A stretch of 64,000 nucleotides of DNA, from the NCBI GenBank assembly GCA_036245805.1, contig BTRK01000002.1:1426001-1490000 (forward strand), written 5' to 3'. The stretch is from Pristionchus mayeri. Lineage: Eukaryota; Nematoda; Chromadorea; Rhabditida; Neodiplogasteridae. Made by a program: the position numbers and the translations under genes. This document shows, one piece after another, positions 43,957-53,765 of this stretch (the stretch's first letter is position 1; every line of letters starts with the position of its first letter). The notes beneath the pieces are model-generated. The model was given only the letters and a program-made list of their open reading frames with translations, ran no database searches and had not been told where the DNA came from.

Positions 43957-45400
43957 TAGTCCCGATGTATTCTAGTCCCATTTGGAATCCAACTGCCATT
44001 GGCCTCACTAATATGCTTGAGTCTCTACAAAGAAACTTCTCTCGAAGACTGTTTAGAAGATGCGAACTCGATGCCACCACTAAATATTGTGATAGAATTA
44101 AATATCTCGGACTTGCTATTAGGGTGTCCCAAAAGTCCTTGCATAAATTTTCTTATTTTTTTTCTCGTTTGAACTACAATGCGCAATATCAAATATTGCT
44201 TTGCATTTAATACATGTGCACGTGCACCATGTTATTCCGCTATCAGTTTGTGGAAACACTGCCTCAATAAGTTGCAAAATTGTGAAATGTCGATTTTCGG
44301 TCACTTCGTTTAATAATTTCTAACTCAATTTGAGATTACTTCGGGAGACCGAGATGGAAATCCAAGAAGGGCAACTACTTGCACTTAAAAAAGAAAATAT
44401 TGAACATGATCTGTCTCTTAAGATAGCTAAAGTAGAACAAAACTTTCACTACTCATGATTTTTCTGGAAGTCGATTTTCGAATTTCTCGATTTTGCATGC
44501 TCCTTTGTATGCGTATGCCATTCAAAAAATCATCATTATAAGTTTTATTATATTAACAATTTATTATACCCAAAGTTGGTTGGAAATTCGAAACTACTTT
44601 TTTAAAAAAATGTGTGGAAAAATCCGATTTTCGTCATGATTAAGCAACGTTATTAGAAAGATGGGGGTGGCGCGCAAGTAGCCTACAGCCAACTCCCAAT
44701 TCATAAGAGACCATAAACTGGCTCATATCTCTTCATAGCAGAGAAATTGCGATGGGGTGATTCTTATGAGGTCAGGATTTTTTTCGTTATTTTGGCGAAT
44801 GCGCAAGAATTGCAAGACGTGAAGCTTGGAAACGGAAGAGCGGTGGATGACATATCCAAAGCCGCTTAGTAGTACCTCACAAGTTTGATCGCAGATGTAA
44901 AAATATTTTTCAAAAAAGTAGTGCAAGGACTTTTGGGACACCCTAATACTTTAGAGCGCAAAAGGATCATCACCGACCTGCTATTTCTTCACAACTGTGT
45001 TCATGGGCATTATAAATTAAACTCTTCATATCTATTTCGTGTTTCACCGATCTCGCACAGCCTACGATCATCACACCCCTTACGGTTATCGATTCCCTAC
45101 CTAATTAAGACCACTCATTGAACTGTTGTAAGCAGGACTATTTCTATTTGGAATAATCTCCCCTTTGATATTGTATCCTCACTTCCACATAGGTTTCGTT
45201 CACTTGTTCTCTCTCTGACACAGAAAGACCTTCCCCCCTCACGTATATATATAATTCCACCCCTACTGCCTCGACCCCCCTCTCCCATACACAAGTCGCC
45301 AAGGAGCGATTTACCTTCCATCAACATCTTCAAAGAATCTCTCGTCTCTAAAGTACATTTATGGATGGAATAAACTATTAGTATTTGTATTTGTATTTAT
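43957..45400 (+). pseudogene. 3' end of a CR1-type non-LTR retrotransposon, split by a mariner-like insertion
   Basis: Before the insertion the frame reads YSSPIWNPTAIGLTNMLESL, QRNFSRRLFRRC and IKYLGLAIR. After it comes LERKRIITDLLFLHNCVHGH and, with a frame change, IWNNLPFDIVSS. This order (YxSxIWxP, LExxQRxF, LGL, LExRR) is the end of the RT ORF in CR1/jockey-like elements. It ends with GAATAAAC and a (TATTTG)n tail at 45380-45404, typical of CR1-type 3' ends. The 5' part is missing. Confidence 0.8.
44122..44943. mobile_element. mariner-like MITE inserted in the retrotransposon
   Basis: Termini GGGTGTCCCAAAAGTCCTTG are exact inverse copies, flanked by TA (44120-44121, 44944-44945). Interior 820 bp shows no transposase. 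Removing it and one TA restores LGLAIR...LERKR-type coding continuity. Confidence 0.85.
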
Positions 45401-46590
45401 TTGTAAAGCATCAAAATGATCGGCATCATGAGATGATCATGTGAATATGAACTCGATATCTTGAAATTTGCCTCCTCCTCCATAGTAGTGATGGCTGCCA
45501 CTGCTGGAGCTACTTCTGCCGAAAATCGAGGTCGATGATGATGATGATCGACCACTCCAGGAGCTCTTGCTGCTGCTGGAGCTGCTGGAGCTGCTGCTGA
45601 TGGAGCTGCTGGAGCTGCTGGAGCTGCTGCTGCGGGCTGCACTGCTTCCTCGACCACCTCCGGCACTACCTCCACGGGGAAAATTTTAGTTGGTATTCGC
45701 TATTCGCTGGTGGGGATCGACAATCATTGGAGGAGACAAGGAAACACCAATCGCGGCCCCATATCGACGGCATCGCTTGTCTGCACTCGCATCCCGTCGT
45801 CTCGCACGATTCCCTGGCTAGAGACTCATTGGAATCTTCGAATGGATGAATCGCCAGTGACAGAACCGTAAGCAATCTCCGTTGCAACCCTATGACTTGG
45901 AGATGCGGGGGGTGGTACTGCGAGGCATAGAGGGAGGTACGGTATGCTCGGGTGATTGTGGATTGTACCCAAATAAGAGAGAGAGGGGAGAACACGAGTG
46001 AGAAGTGAAGGTGGGGTGGCCTTTGCCAGAGCGGTCAAGAAATCCAACGGTAGAGGAGTGACGGCGAGTGGCAGTGAGTGGCAGTGTGTCTAGTAAGAGG
46101 TCATATTCGAAGTCTCCGCAATGAAAACTCTCTTGGTTGATCCAGAGAGATGAGCTGCTCCTCTGAAACTTCTTCTTAGTACGCGTTTCGGCGACCACGC
46201 GGTTCGATAGGCGAGATCGGATACTGTAGGTTGGATACTGTAGAGGTCGGATGTTTTAGAGGTCGAATACTGTAGATACTGTATCATCGCGAGAGTAGAG
46301 GAGCCTCCTCCGAGGAGAGTGGTCGCGTGAGTGACCTGGGCAATGTCTGCAAAAAGGGAAAGATGGAGTAGGGATTGCCCCCCCCCCTTGGTCGAATCCT
46401 AGATACATTACCTCGTTACTCGCACGCTTCGGAGGGTAGAGCTATCCCTTGGCCATTCGCTACTGCTTCAGGTCAGTTAAGTAAGCGGAGCCTTGGGCAC
46501 ACCCCATGAGTTTTTTTGAATCCGTTCTCATTTTTCATAGTACTTATTAAAAGTATCATGAGCAATGGAAATAAATATAATTTAATTCAA
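45401..46590 (-). other. region of possible minus-strand coding, not resolved
   Basis: An Ala/Pro-rich open frame (45675-45397, PAAAAPAAPAAPSAAAPAAP) comes from CTGCTGGAG-type triplet repeats. Frames at 45666-46198 overlap on the same strand without agreed splicing. They could be remains of the missing importin 5' exons but show no HEAT-like pattern I can defend. Confidence 0.25.
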
Positions 46591-47335
46591 TTTAATTAAA
46601 AACAAAATGTCTGTCCGTATTTTTGAATGGATAAAGTATGCTCGGTGGCGCTTGAACCGGTCTACTGATTTTCACGAGTGATTTGTATTTTACCGTAAAT
46701 AAATAAAACAGATTACGCTAATTATAAAAATAAAATTATGATGCAATTAATTGTTTTAAAATGCAATTTTAAAATAATAATTTAAAATTAAGATAAATTA
46801 TGTATACGGTATTCGGATCAATAGTCTTTCGTGCTAGGAGCCCCGATCCACGTTGTTATGGCGTCTACCAAAACATCGTCGTTTGTTTCTTCTTTTTCTC
46901 GTTCAAAGTTGTCGTTTATATGTTGCCAGACCTTCGCGAGCTTCCTTAGACTCTACTGCCTTGTTTGGTTACCTGTTTTATTCAGTATTTCGCTTGACAC
47001 GGCCTCTCTATCGCTTGAATGCAGCGTTTCTCCTACTTTTATCCCTCCATCCTCTTGCATATTCACATTCGGCATTTATTTTTATTATCTAATTTATTGA
47101 AATATCACTCATCGCACCTTTTTGAATCAGCATAGCACAATGCACCAGGTCGCAAATCAAGCAGACAACGAAACGTACTCCTCTATTTCGTGATTGCGGA
47201 CTTTGCTCACAGTCTATTTGTACTCATGTGGCTCTTGCGTTCTCCCATTATCATGCGCTTTCAATGATTATCAAACCCTCGGCGCCACAAACTCGATTAA
47301 AATCAGTCTAATTCTTATAGTTTTCAGTGCAGAGA
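46591..47335. repeat. tandem duplication, unit 1 (empty mariner site)
   Basis: 745 bp starting TTTAATTAAAAACAAAATGT. The next unit starts with the same sequence at 47336. Unit 1 carries the intact pre-insertion site CGCTAATTATAAAAATAAAA that holds the mariner in unit 2. Apart from the mariner the two units differ at only a few bases. Confidence 0.92.
46818..46940 (-). pseudogene. C-terminal exon of an unknown gene, copy 1
   Basis: Minus strand: after AAG the frame LAKVWQHINDNFEREKEETN, DDVLVDAITTWIGAPSTKDY runs to a TGA (41 codons). The same exon recurs at 48807-48929 and, with substitutions but in frame, at 50970-51041. A conserved reading frame in the diverged copy supports coding. Product unknown. 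Confidence 0.5.
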
Positions 47336-47469
47336 TTTAATTAAAAACAAAATGTCTGTCCGTATTTTTGAATGGATAAAGTATGCTCGGTGGCGCTTGA
47401 ACCGGTCTACTGATTTTCACGAGTGATTTGTATTTTACCGTAAATAAATTAAACAGATTACGCTAATTA

Positions 47470-48711
47470 TTGGGGTGTCCGGAAAGTTCGTATAATGCTT
47501 CGGAAAAAAGTCAGTTCGCGATCAAATGCAGTGATTGCGCAATCTGTTTGTCAACAATGTATTGCATCATTCTGACGTTGAGTAGTGAGAGGATTTAATC
47601 AGTCTCCTAGTTGCTACATTGATTCTTGTGATGGGCTCCCATCTCTACCTCCGAGCAGTTTTACTTCATTACTACCGTCTTGGCCGATCCGTGAAGGAGG
47701 CCCACTCTGCCCTGGCCCAGTCGGAAGGAGCTGACGCCCCCTCCATACCCTTCTGCTATAAGTGGTTCTCCCGCTTCAAGAAAGGGGAGTTTGGTCTCGA
47801 TGATCAACCCCGCTCTGGACGGCCTCCCTCCCTCGATCAGCCTCTCGTTCTCCGCATACTGAAGCGCAAGCCCATGGCCAGTGTGCGTGAGTTGAAGAAG
47901 GATACTGGTACTCCCAGATCAACGGTGTCCGATATCCTCCATCGATCTGGGAAGAAGCCGAAACTCCCACAAGTGATTCCCCATGACCTCTCCCCCGAAC
48001 AGCTGAAAAATCGTGTTCAAGTCTGTCGGAAATTGCTCCATCGTAGATCCAATCTTCGATGGGTCAATTCCATCATTGCTACAGATGAGAAGTGGATCAC
48101 GTACGATAACCCTGTGAGGAGACGGCAATGGGTGGATGCAGATGAGAAGCCCACGCCCGTCCCGAAGAAGGAAGAGCACGGAAAGAAGGAACTCCTCTGC
48201 TTCTTCTTCTCAGTGCTCGGTCCCATCTACTGGGAGATCCTCGCCCCTGGCACCAGCATCAATGCCGACCTCTTCTCTGAACAACTGCAAGATGTCGCGA
48301 TCAGAGTCCCTCCCAGACTCCTGAACCAGGGCAAAATTCTTCTTCTGATGGATAATGCTCGCCCACATCGAGCGAAGATGACCCAGAAGAAAATGGACGA
48401 GCTGAATATCGAGAGGATTCCCCATCCACCGTATTCCCCGGATCTCTCCCCATGCGACTACCACTGCTTCCGCTCTCTATCTGACTTCTGCAAAGGAAAG
48501 AAGTTCAAGAATCGAGATGAAGTTGTGAGGGCTTTCGTGAACTGGGCGGTCTCGAAGAAACCCGCATTCTGGAAGAGAGGAATCGAGACCCTGCCGAATC
48601 GCTGGAGGGAGGTAGTGAGAAAGAAGGGGGCATACATTGGTCAGTGAGAATTGTAAAGCATTGAATAAAAAATAATAACAAAAAATTATACGAACTTTCC
48701 GGACACCCCAA
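47470..48711 (+). mobile_element. full-length mariner (copy C) with TA target duplication
   Basis: TIRs TTGGGGTGTCCGGAAAGTTC at both ends, inverted, flanked by TA (47468-47469 and 48712-48713). 1242 bp. The insertion is dated relative to the host unit because the sister copy at 46591 lacks it. Deleted relatives are at 1-76, 7377-7948 and 56700-57571. Confidence 0.97.
47619..48647 (+). CDS. mariner transposase, apparently intact (342 aa)
   Basis: Intronless 342-codon frame, the usual mariner length. N-terminal helix-turn-helix region about residues 10-110 with GRPPSLD linker. Catalytic Asp at 156 (IIATDEKW), 245 (LLMDNARPH) and 280 (YSPDLSPCDYHCF), with exactly 34 residues between the last two, i.e. 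the D,D34D signature. The usual SPDLAPSDYHLF is here SPDLSPCDYHCF. It binds the TIRs and cuts and pastes the element into TA. No stop or frameshift, so it may be active and could mobilise copies B and D. Confidence 0.95.
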   Translation: MILVMGSHLYLRAVLLHYYRLGRSVKEAHSALAQSEGADAPSIPFCYKWFSRFKKGEFGLDDQPRSGRPPSLDQPLVLRILKRKPMASVRELKKDTGTPRSTVSDILHRSGKKPKLPQVIPHDLSPEQLKNRVQVCRKLLHRRSNLRWVNSIIATDEKWITYDNPVRRRQWVDADEKPTPVPKKEEHGKKELLCFFFSVLGPIYWEILAPGTSINADLFSEQLQDVAIRVPPRLLNQGKILLLMDNARPHRAKMTQKKMDELNIERIPHPPYSPDLSPCDYHCFRSLSDFCKGKKFKNRDEVVRAFVNWAVSKKPAFWKRGIETLPNRWREVVRKKGAYIGQ

Positions 48712-48806
48712 TATAAAAATAAAATTATGATGCAATTAATTGTTTTAAAATGCAATTTTAAAATAATAATTTAAAATTAAGATAAATTATGTATACGGTA
48801 TTCGGA

Positions 48807-48929
48807 TCAATAGTCTTTCGTGCCAGGAGCCCCGATCCACGTTGTTATGGCGTCTACCAAAACATCGTCGTTTGTTTCTTCTTTTTCTCGTTCAAAGTTG
48901 TCGTTTATATGTTGCCAGACCTTCGCGAG
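48807..48929 (-). pseudogene. C-terminal exon of an unknown gene, copy 2
   Basis: Same 41-codon minus-strand exon as 46818-46940 within duplication unit 2; one base differs in the GGAGCC/CAGG region but the product ends the same way (WIGAPGTKDY-type ending). Confidence 0.5.
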
Positions 48930-49323
48930 CTTCCTTAGACTCTACTGCCTTGTTTGGTTACCTGTTTTATTCAGTATTTCGCTTGACACGGCCTCTCTAT
49001 CGCTTGAATGCAGCGTTTCTCCTACTTTTATCCCTCCATCCTCTTGCATATTCACATTCGGCATTTATTTTTATTATCTAATTTATTGAAATATCACTCA
49101 TCGCACCTTTTTGAATCAGCATAGCACAATGCACCAGGTCGCAAATCAAGCAGACAACGAAACGTACTCCTCTATTTCGTGATTGCGGACTTTGCTCACA
49201 GTCTATTTTTACTCATGTGGCTCTTGCGTTCTCCCAATATCATGCGCTTTCAATGATTATCAATCCCTCGGCGCCACAAACTCGATTAAAATCAGTCTAA
49301 TTCTTATAGTTTTCAGTGCAGAG

Positions 49324-49535
49324 ATGAGGCTTCTTCCCAACATCGCGATGTTCGATGAGATGCGACGAATGGATGTGAGACAGGTATTCCTTAGACCCGC
49401 GCAACCCTTAATTTACATCTTTATCGATTTGTAGGCCAGGGCAATCATTAATTTACATCTTTATCGATTTATCGGTCATGTACCAGTTCTTCAGCCTCGA
49501 AATGGTCCTCTCGTCAGCACTCTTGCTCTGGAAAG
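49324..49535 (+). pseudogene. SEC11-like first two exons, copy A (broken)
   Basis: Exon 1 (49324-49383) codes MRLLPNIAMFDEMRRMDVRQ, the SEC11 N-terminus (F-DE-RRM--RQ). Exon 2 (49475-49535) codes VMYQFFSLEMVLSSALLLWK, the single membrane anchor. The intron carries a small tandem duplication (ATTTACATCTTTATCGATTT twice) and the acceptor before exon 2 reads TCG instead of TAG. No further SEC11 exons follow before the next element. A dead partial copy of signal peptidase catalytic subunit. Confidence 0.75.
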
Positions 49536-49621
49536 GTGTGTTTTGTTATTGCACTAATATTTTCCGTATTTACTATACAAAGTATATCTAGTTCTGAGTG
49601 CGCCAATCAAAACTCCGACCA

Positions 49622-49745
49622 TTTACAATAATTGTATATGCAACGGCACAGCAGCTCATACTTTTAAAAATGAAACAACTCCCAAGTTGTTAGGCCAACT
49701 CTCAAGCGAATGGCAGCTTCGCAAATGTCGTATCCCCTTGTACTA
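49622..49745. repeat. solo end of a TTTGCGCAA-type (Mutator-like) palindrome
   Basis: CCAAGTTGTTAGGCCAACTC and CTTCGCAAATGTCG match the right arm of the element at 52253-53072 (CCAAGTTGTTAGGCCAACTC, GTTGCGCAAATATAG). No left arm here. Confidence 0.55.
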
Positions 49746-49860
49746 AATCTACACATGCGCAACTCTCATGCCCTAGTGCATAAAATGCAGAGATGAAGCT
49801 CCGGATTTCACCCTATTGTGCGAGTGGTCTACTGTGGAAACCCACGTTCCCTTGGAATTA

Positions 49861-50741
49861 TTAGGTTGATGCAAAAGTTTCTGACTATTCAATTTTCGTA
49901 GATTCTTCCGGTGTATTTTGACTGCCTGACATTCCTGCATGGTTGTAGTTGCTAGTAGACTACAATAATATGTTTTAGCCAATACAGCCCATAGTGTGCA
50001 TGAGAAAATCACGTCCACATCAAAACGCGCAAAAATAGTGTATTTTTAGTGTTTTCCATTGAACCCTGCACCTTGAGTAACTGTGTCCTACCGAATTAGC
50101 CAACTATATCAGTGATAGGGTAAGAGTTGCTCGTTCAGTTAATGGTGAAAAAACAGGTCTGCCACGTGTGTGAGTGAAAGGAAATTGTAAATAGTGTCGT
50201 TTTCGGCGTTCGATTCTCTACATCCCGAAGCACTGTATTCCTGAACAGGTATATGAATGCGCTCCTAAATTTAACTGTATACTAGTATGGAGGGGTACTT
50301 CAGAATGTACAACAACTTTTCTTAATTATTCGATCCGCACTTGTAAAACCCCTGAAAATGCATATTCGCAAAATTACAACTGGTGCTGATCTGTCCTTGT
50401 GAGGCATTTTCAAGTGGACGTTCGATAGCAGAACAGTTGTACTAGGTAATTTAGAATGCCTATTAATTGTCCTTTAAAACTATGAATTAGTTAGCTGATA
50501 TCTTGGTTCTCACTGGAATTATAATCAATTCAAAATTCAGATTAATCGCGACCTTTTTAGACTTCGGGTGTGAACAGTCCTATCCGTATTGATCGATTTG
50601 ACCCAACATAGCGCTAGTAATATGATGTTCCCAAGGCCCTATCAACCGCCGACAACCATTAGTTGATTGACCGATTTCGAAGAACGGGAGAGGTCATTAT
50701 GTCTGAACATGAAAATAGTCAGAAACTTTTGCATCAGCCTA
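49861..50741. mobile_element. mariner-like MITE, TIR TTAGGTTGATGCAAAAGTTT
   Basis: TTAGGTTGATGCAAAAGTTT at the left, continuing CTGACTATT, is mirrored at the right with one mismatch; TA flanks at 49859-49860 and 50742-50743. 881 bp, no transposase motif. Confidence 0.88.
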
Positions 50742-50969
50742 ATATATTCCGGAGCAGTGGAGCATAAACAAAATAACCAAAGACAGTGGAAGGGGATAGT
50801 GCTTGTTGACGCTGTGCCTAGAAGGCTATTCAAAAGGTGCGATGAGTGCATTGACGTTTCACAGTGAAATAAATTAAGCTAATTATAATGAATACATATT
50901 ATTATTTTGAAATAATAAAGGAGAACTACGAAGTTTAGTTTACGGAATTCACATCCATAGTCTTTCGTA

Positions 50970-51041
50970 CTAGGTAGGATTTCTGACCCACGTTGTTATG
51001 GCATAGACCAATACGTCCTCAGGCTCTTCTTTTTCGCGTTT
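50970..51041 (-). pseudogene. C-terminal exon of an unknown gene, copy 3
   Basis: Frame KREKEEPEDVLVYAITTWVR then NPT and TAG. Substituted at several places relative to copies 1 and 2 but still open, implying past selection or a separate paralogue. Confidence 0.45.
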
Positions 51042-51389
51042 TAATTTATATTTTAATAAAGTTATGAAAAGAGGACGTAGGGGGCGGGGCATGGTAGGCT
51101 TCTAGGAAAGTGCCCTAATTTATTGTAATAGCGCTCATCGCACCTTTTTGAATCAACACAACAGTATGCACCAGGTCGCGAAGCAAGCATACAACTAAAC
51201 AGAATATAACAGAACAGAATTTATCAGGGGTCGCTATTAGCGCTGATCAACTAAACAACTAAACGTACTCCTCTATTTCGCGATTGCGGACTTTGCTCAC
51301 TGTCCATTTTTACTCATGCGGCTCTTGTGTTCTCCCATTATCAAGCGCTTTCAATGATTATCAAACCCTCGGCGCCACAAACTCGATTA

Positions 51390-51893
51390 CACGGCGGGTT
51401 CCGAAATTAGGCGTTCAAAAATAGCGCGTACAAGAGTTCTGTGTGGGAGCCTGGTAACGAGCGTAGCCAGACAGCTGGGAATGGATCGATACGTTGAAAT
51501 ACGTATAAATACAATTTTATAGCTGTTTTAGTGTTGTTCAGCAAGCTGGATTTCACTAAATGTCATTAATTATCCCGAAAAAAATCGATAAACGCCAAAA
51601 TGAGCCTTGAAAAGTTTGAACAGTTTTACGAGTTATTTCCTTAATTAATGGTCTTGATTATTTATTTCAGTATTACCTATAGATTCATTGTTGCTATTTC
51701 CCCACCTTTGGAGCACATTCATTAACGCACAAACTATCTCAAACGAGAAATATGAGCAAAACATGTCAAAGACGGCGATTTGGTGTAGCGCCTACTGTAG
51801 TTTTACACATTCGCTACACCGTTATCTTTTTTTTCTCAACTGCACCATAATTCCCTACACATCAAAGAAGCTTCTTCATCGAAACCCGCCGTG
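51390..51893. mobile_element. 504-bp element with CACGGCGGGTT ends and ATTA duplication
   Basis: CACGGCGGGTTCCGA at the left and TCGAAACCCGCCGTG at the right. ATTA is on both sides (51386-51389, 51894-51897), while units 1 and 2 have a single ATTA at the same place (CTCGATTAAAATC), so the boundaries are exact. Class unknown; no coding frame recognised. Confidence 0.85.
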
Positions 51894-52439
51894 ATTAAAA
51901 TCAGTCTAATTCTTATAGTTTTCAATGCAGAGATGAGGCTTCTTCCCAACATCGCGATGTTCGATGAGATGCGACGAATGGATGTGAGACAGGTATTCCT
52001 AGACCCGGGCAACCATTAATTTGCATCTTTATCGATTTGTAGGTCATCTACCAGTTCTTCAGCATCGCAATGGTCGGCTCGTTGGCACTCTTTCTCTGGA
52101 AAGGTGCGTTTTGTTATTGCACTAATATTTTCCGTATTTACTATACAAAGTATATCTAGTTCTGAGTGCGAGGACAATGAGATATCCATCGGTCATCGAG
52201 TCATAAGGTACGGAGTAGAGTTGAATAAGTGATACCACCGTGTATTCGGAGGTACGATATTTGCGCAACGGCCTTTCACTTGAGAGTTGTTTTATTGCTA
52301 CCAGTATGTGCTGCCTTACCTTTGTATATGCAATTCTTGTTTCCAGGCGATCTTGAGTTCGGGTCATAGTTGCCCACGCCGGCGGCGACCCCCATGACCC
52401 TCTATTCATGGTAGCGCGCTGCTCCCCTCAAATAGAGGG

Positions 52440-52515
52440 GATCAGTGCGCAACCATAAATAGGGGGTTATGGTCTGGGAACACCTCGCTGCCAGTGTTGG
52501 GCAACTATGGTCATG
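52440..52515. repeat. dispersed repeat, second copy of the 35868 family
   Basis: AACCATAAATAGGGGGTTAT and GCCAGTGTTGGGCAACTATG; an inverted partial copy (CCCCATGACCCTCTATTCAT) precedes it at about 52388. Confidence 0.6.
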
Positions 52516-52566
52516 GTTCAAAACTAACCAATGGATAGTAGGACATAGTGTGGTAGCCATACACTA

Positions 52567-52645
52567 CAGTAAAGGTAAAGATACATCCTTTATTTGAGAC
52601 TGGGCTCGCGGGAGAACACTGCTAGGCCAGTGTCGTCAACCTACA
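52567..52645. repeat. dispersed repeat, second copy of the 12526 family
   Basis: GTAAAGGTAAAG, GAGACTGGGCTCGCGGGAGA and ACACTGCTAGGCCAG in the same order as at 12526-12600. Confidence 0.6.
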
Positions 52646-53251
52646 TTATCCACTTAAGATTACGGTACCCCAGTAACTACCGTAATTCAGTTCCTTGGGT
52701 CAAATATTTTCTTCTAACAATGCAAAATTTATCATAAAACGATTTATAAATAATCTACCTTATATCTGATTATTGTAGAATCATTTTGTTATCACGTTTG
52801 TATTTTAAGAAAAAAATTTGACCCAATGTTCTGGATCTGCCCAGTGGAACTGGGTTACGGTAGTTACTGGGTTCCTGTTGTGTTTATTGGATACAGTAGT
52901 TTATGTTTATCAAAACAATGACCGTGACCGGTCGCTGGTGGTGAGTGAAACTCAAGATCGCCTGGAAACAAGAATTGTATATTCACAGGTAAGGAAAGTT
53001 AATATTGGCAACAATTAAATAATTTCCAAGTTGTTAGGCCAACTCTCGAGCTCTCCGTTGCGCAAATATAGTTCCCCCAGTTTGCTAATTCTACAGAGGA
53101 TAGTGTGTCCAGAAGGCTACTGTAACCGCTCCTATATTTTCCAGTTTCGCGAGGTGAACAAGAACGTCACGAAGATCCTCGCGAAGGGAGACAACAACCG
53201 GGTGAGACGGAGAAGTCAAGGGATACTGAAGCACAGATGTGCGGGGGACGG

Positions 53252-53765
53252 ACATTTGCAAAAGGGGAATTTGCACAACTCGACACCGTTCACTGGAGTG
53301 TTGGTCTAGACACTTATGGGTTGTATCATTGCAACCAGTATGCGCTCCTCTACGACAACCTGATTAGAACCGTTGGCTAGGTGATTTTGATTCAACGTAA
53401 CGCAACGTTCCTGGAAATCAATAAAACCATGACCCCCTACGATAATGTGGAGTGAATCTCAAGATCGCCAAGTCAAAGGATCTAATCAGGGTGTGATAGA
53501 GGAGCGCATACTAGTTGCAATGATACAGTTCCAAGTCGCTAGGCCAATTCCCCAGCGATCGGCGTCGAGTTCATACGTGGGCACCATTGCTGCTAGCCGC
53601 CAGACCCTCCCGGTTTTCGGATAGTTCCCATCATGTTTCCTTCAATTTTAGTGTTCCAATTTCGCAGACGTCCGGTTTTGTAGCTAAACATATGTGCACC
53701 CTTCCAAATTTTTGAGATTTATCAGCAATCCCTGCCCATGTATAGTCGAGCTGTGCAAATGTCTG
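53252..53765. mobile_element. second palindromic ACATTTGC element in the SEC11 pseudogene
   Basis: GGACATTTGCAAAAGG at 53253 faces GTGCAAATGTCTGCCC near 53752. Inside, TGTATCATTGCAACCAGTAT and GCGCTCCTC at ~53325 are mirrored at ~53490-53525. Located in the intron between the KGDNN and VDDRGLYAP exons. Confidence 0.55.

Larger units (their letters stand above)
47336..49325. repeat. tandem duplication, unit 2 (with mariner)
   Basis: Same unit as 46591-47335 with 1242 bp of mariner plus a duplicated TA. The unit ends at GTGCAGAGAT, where SEC11-like exon 1 begins. Confidence 0.92.
50868..51932. repeat. third, diverged copy of the duplication unit
   Basis: Shares AGTCTTTCGTACTAGG, CACGTTGTTATGGC, CTCATCGCACCTTTTTGAAT, CGTACTCCTCTATTTCGCGA and CTCGGCGCCACAAACTCGAT with units 1 and 2, in order. 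About 150 bp in the middle are replaced and a 504-bp element is inserted at 51390. Confidence 0.85.
52253..53072. mobile_element. palindromic TTTGCGCAACGG element inside the SEC11 pseudogene
   Basis: GATATTTGCGCAACGG at the left faces CCGTTGCGCAAATATAG at the right; CAATTCTTGTTTCCAGGCGA on the left is mirrored at about 52955. The GCGCAACGG word is also the hallmark of the 24610 Mutator-like TIR, so this is probably a non-autonomous relative. Its centre holds copies of two dispersed repeats (52440-52515, 52567-52645). Confidence 0.65.

Noticed and set aside
46831..47100. Hydrophobic plus-strand frames repeated at 48820-49089
   Set aside because: They are the antisense of a minus-strand C-terminal exon and its flank; the third copy breaks the plus-strand frames but keeps the minus-strand one.
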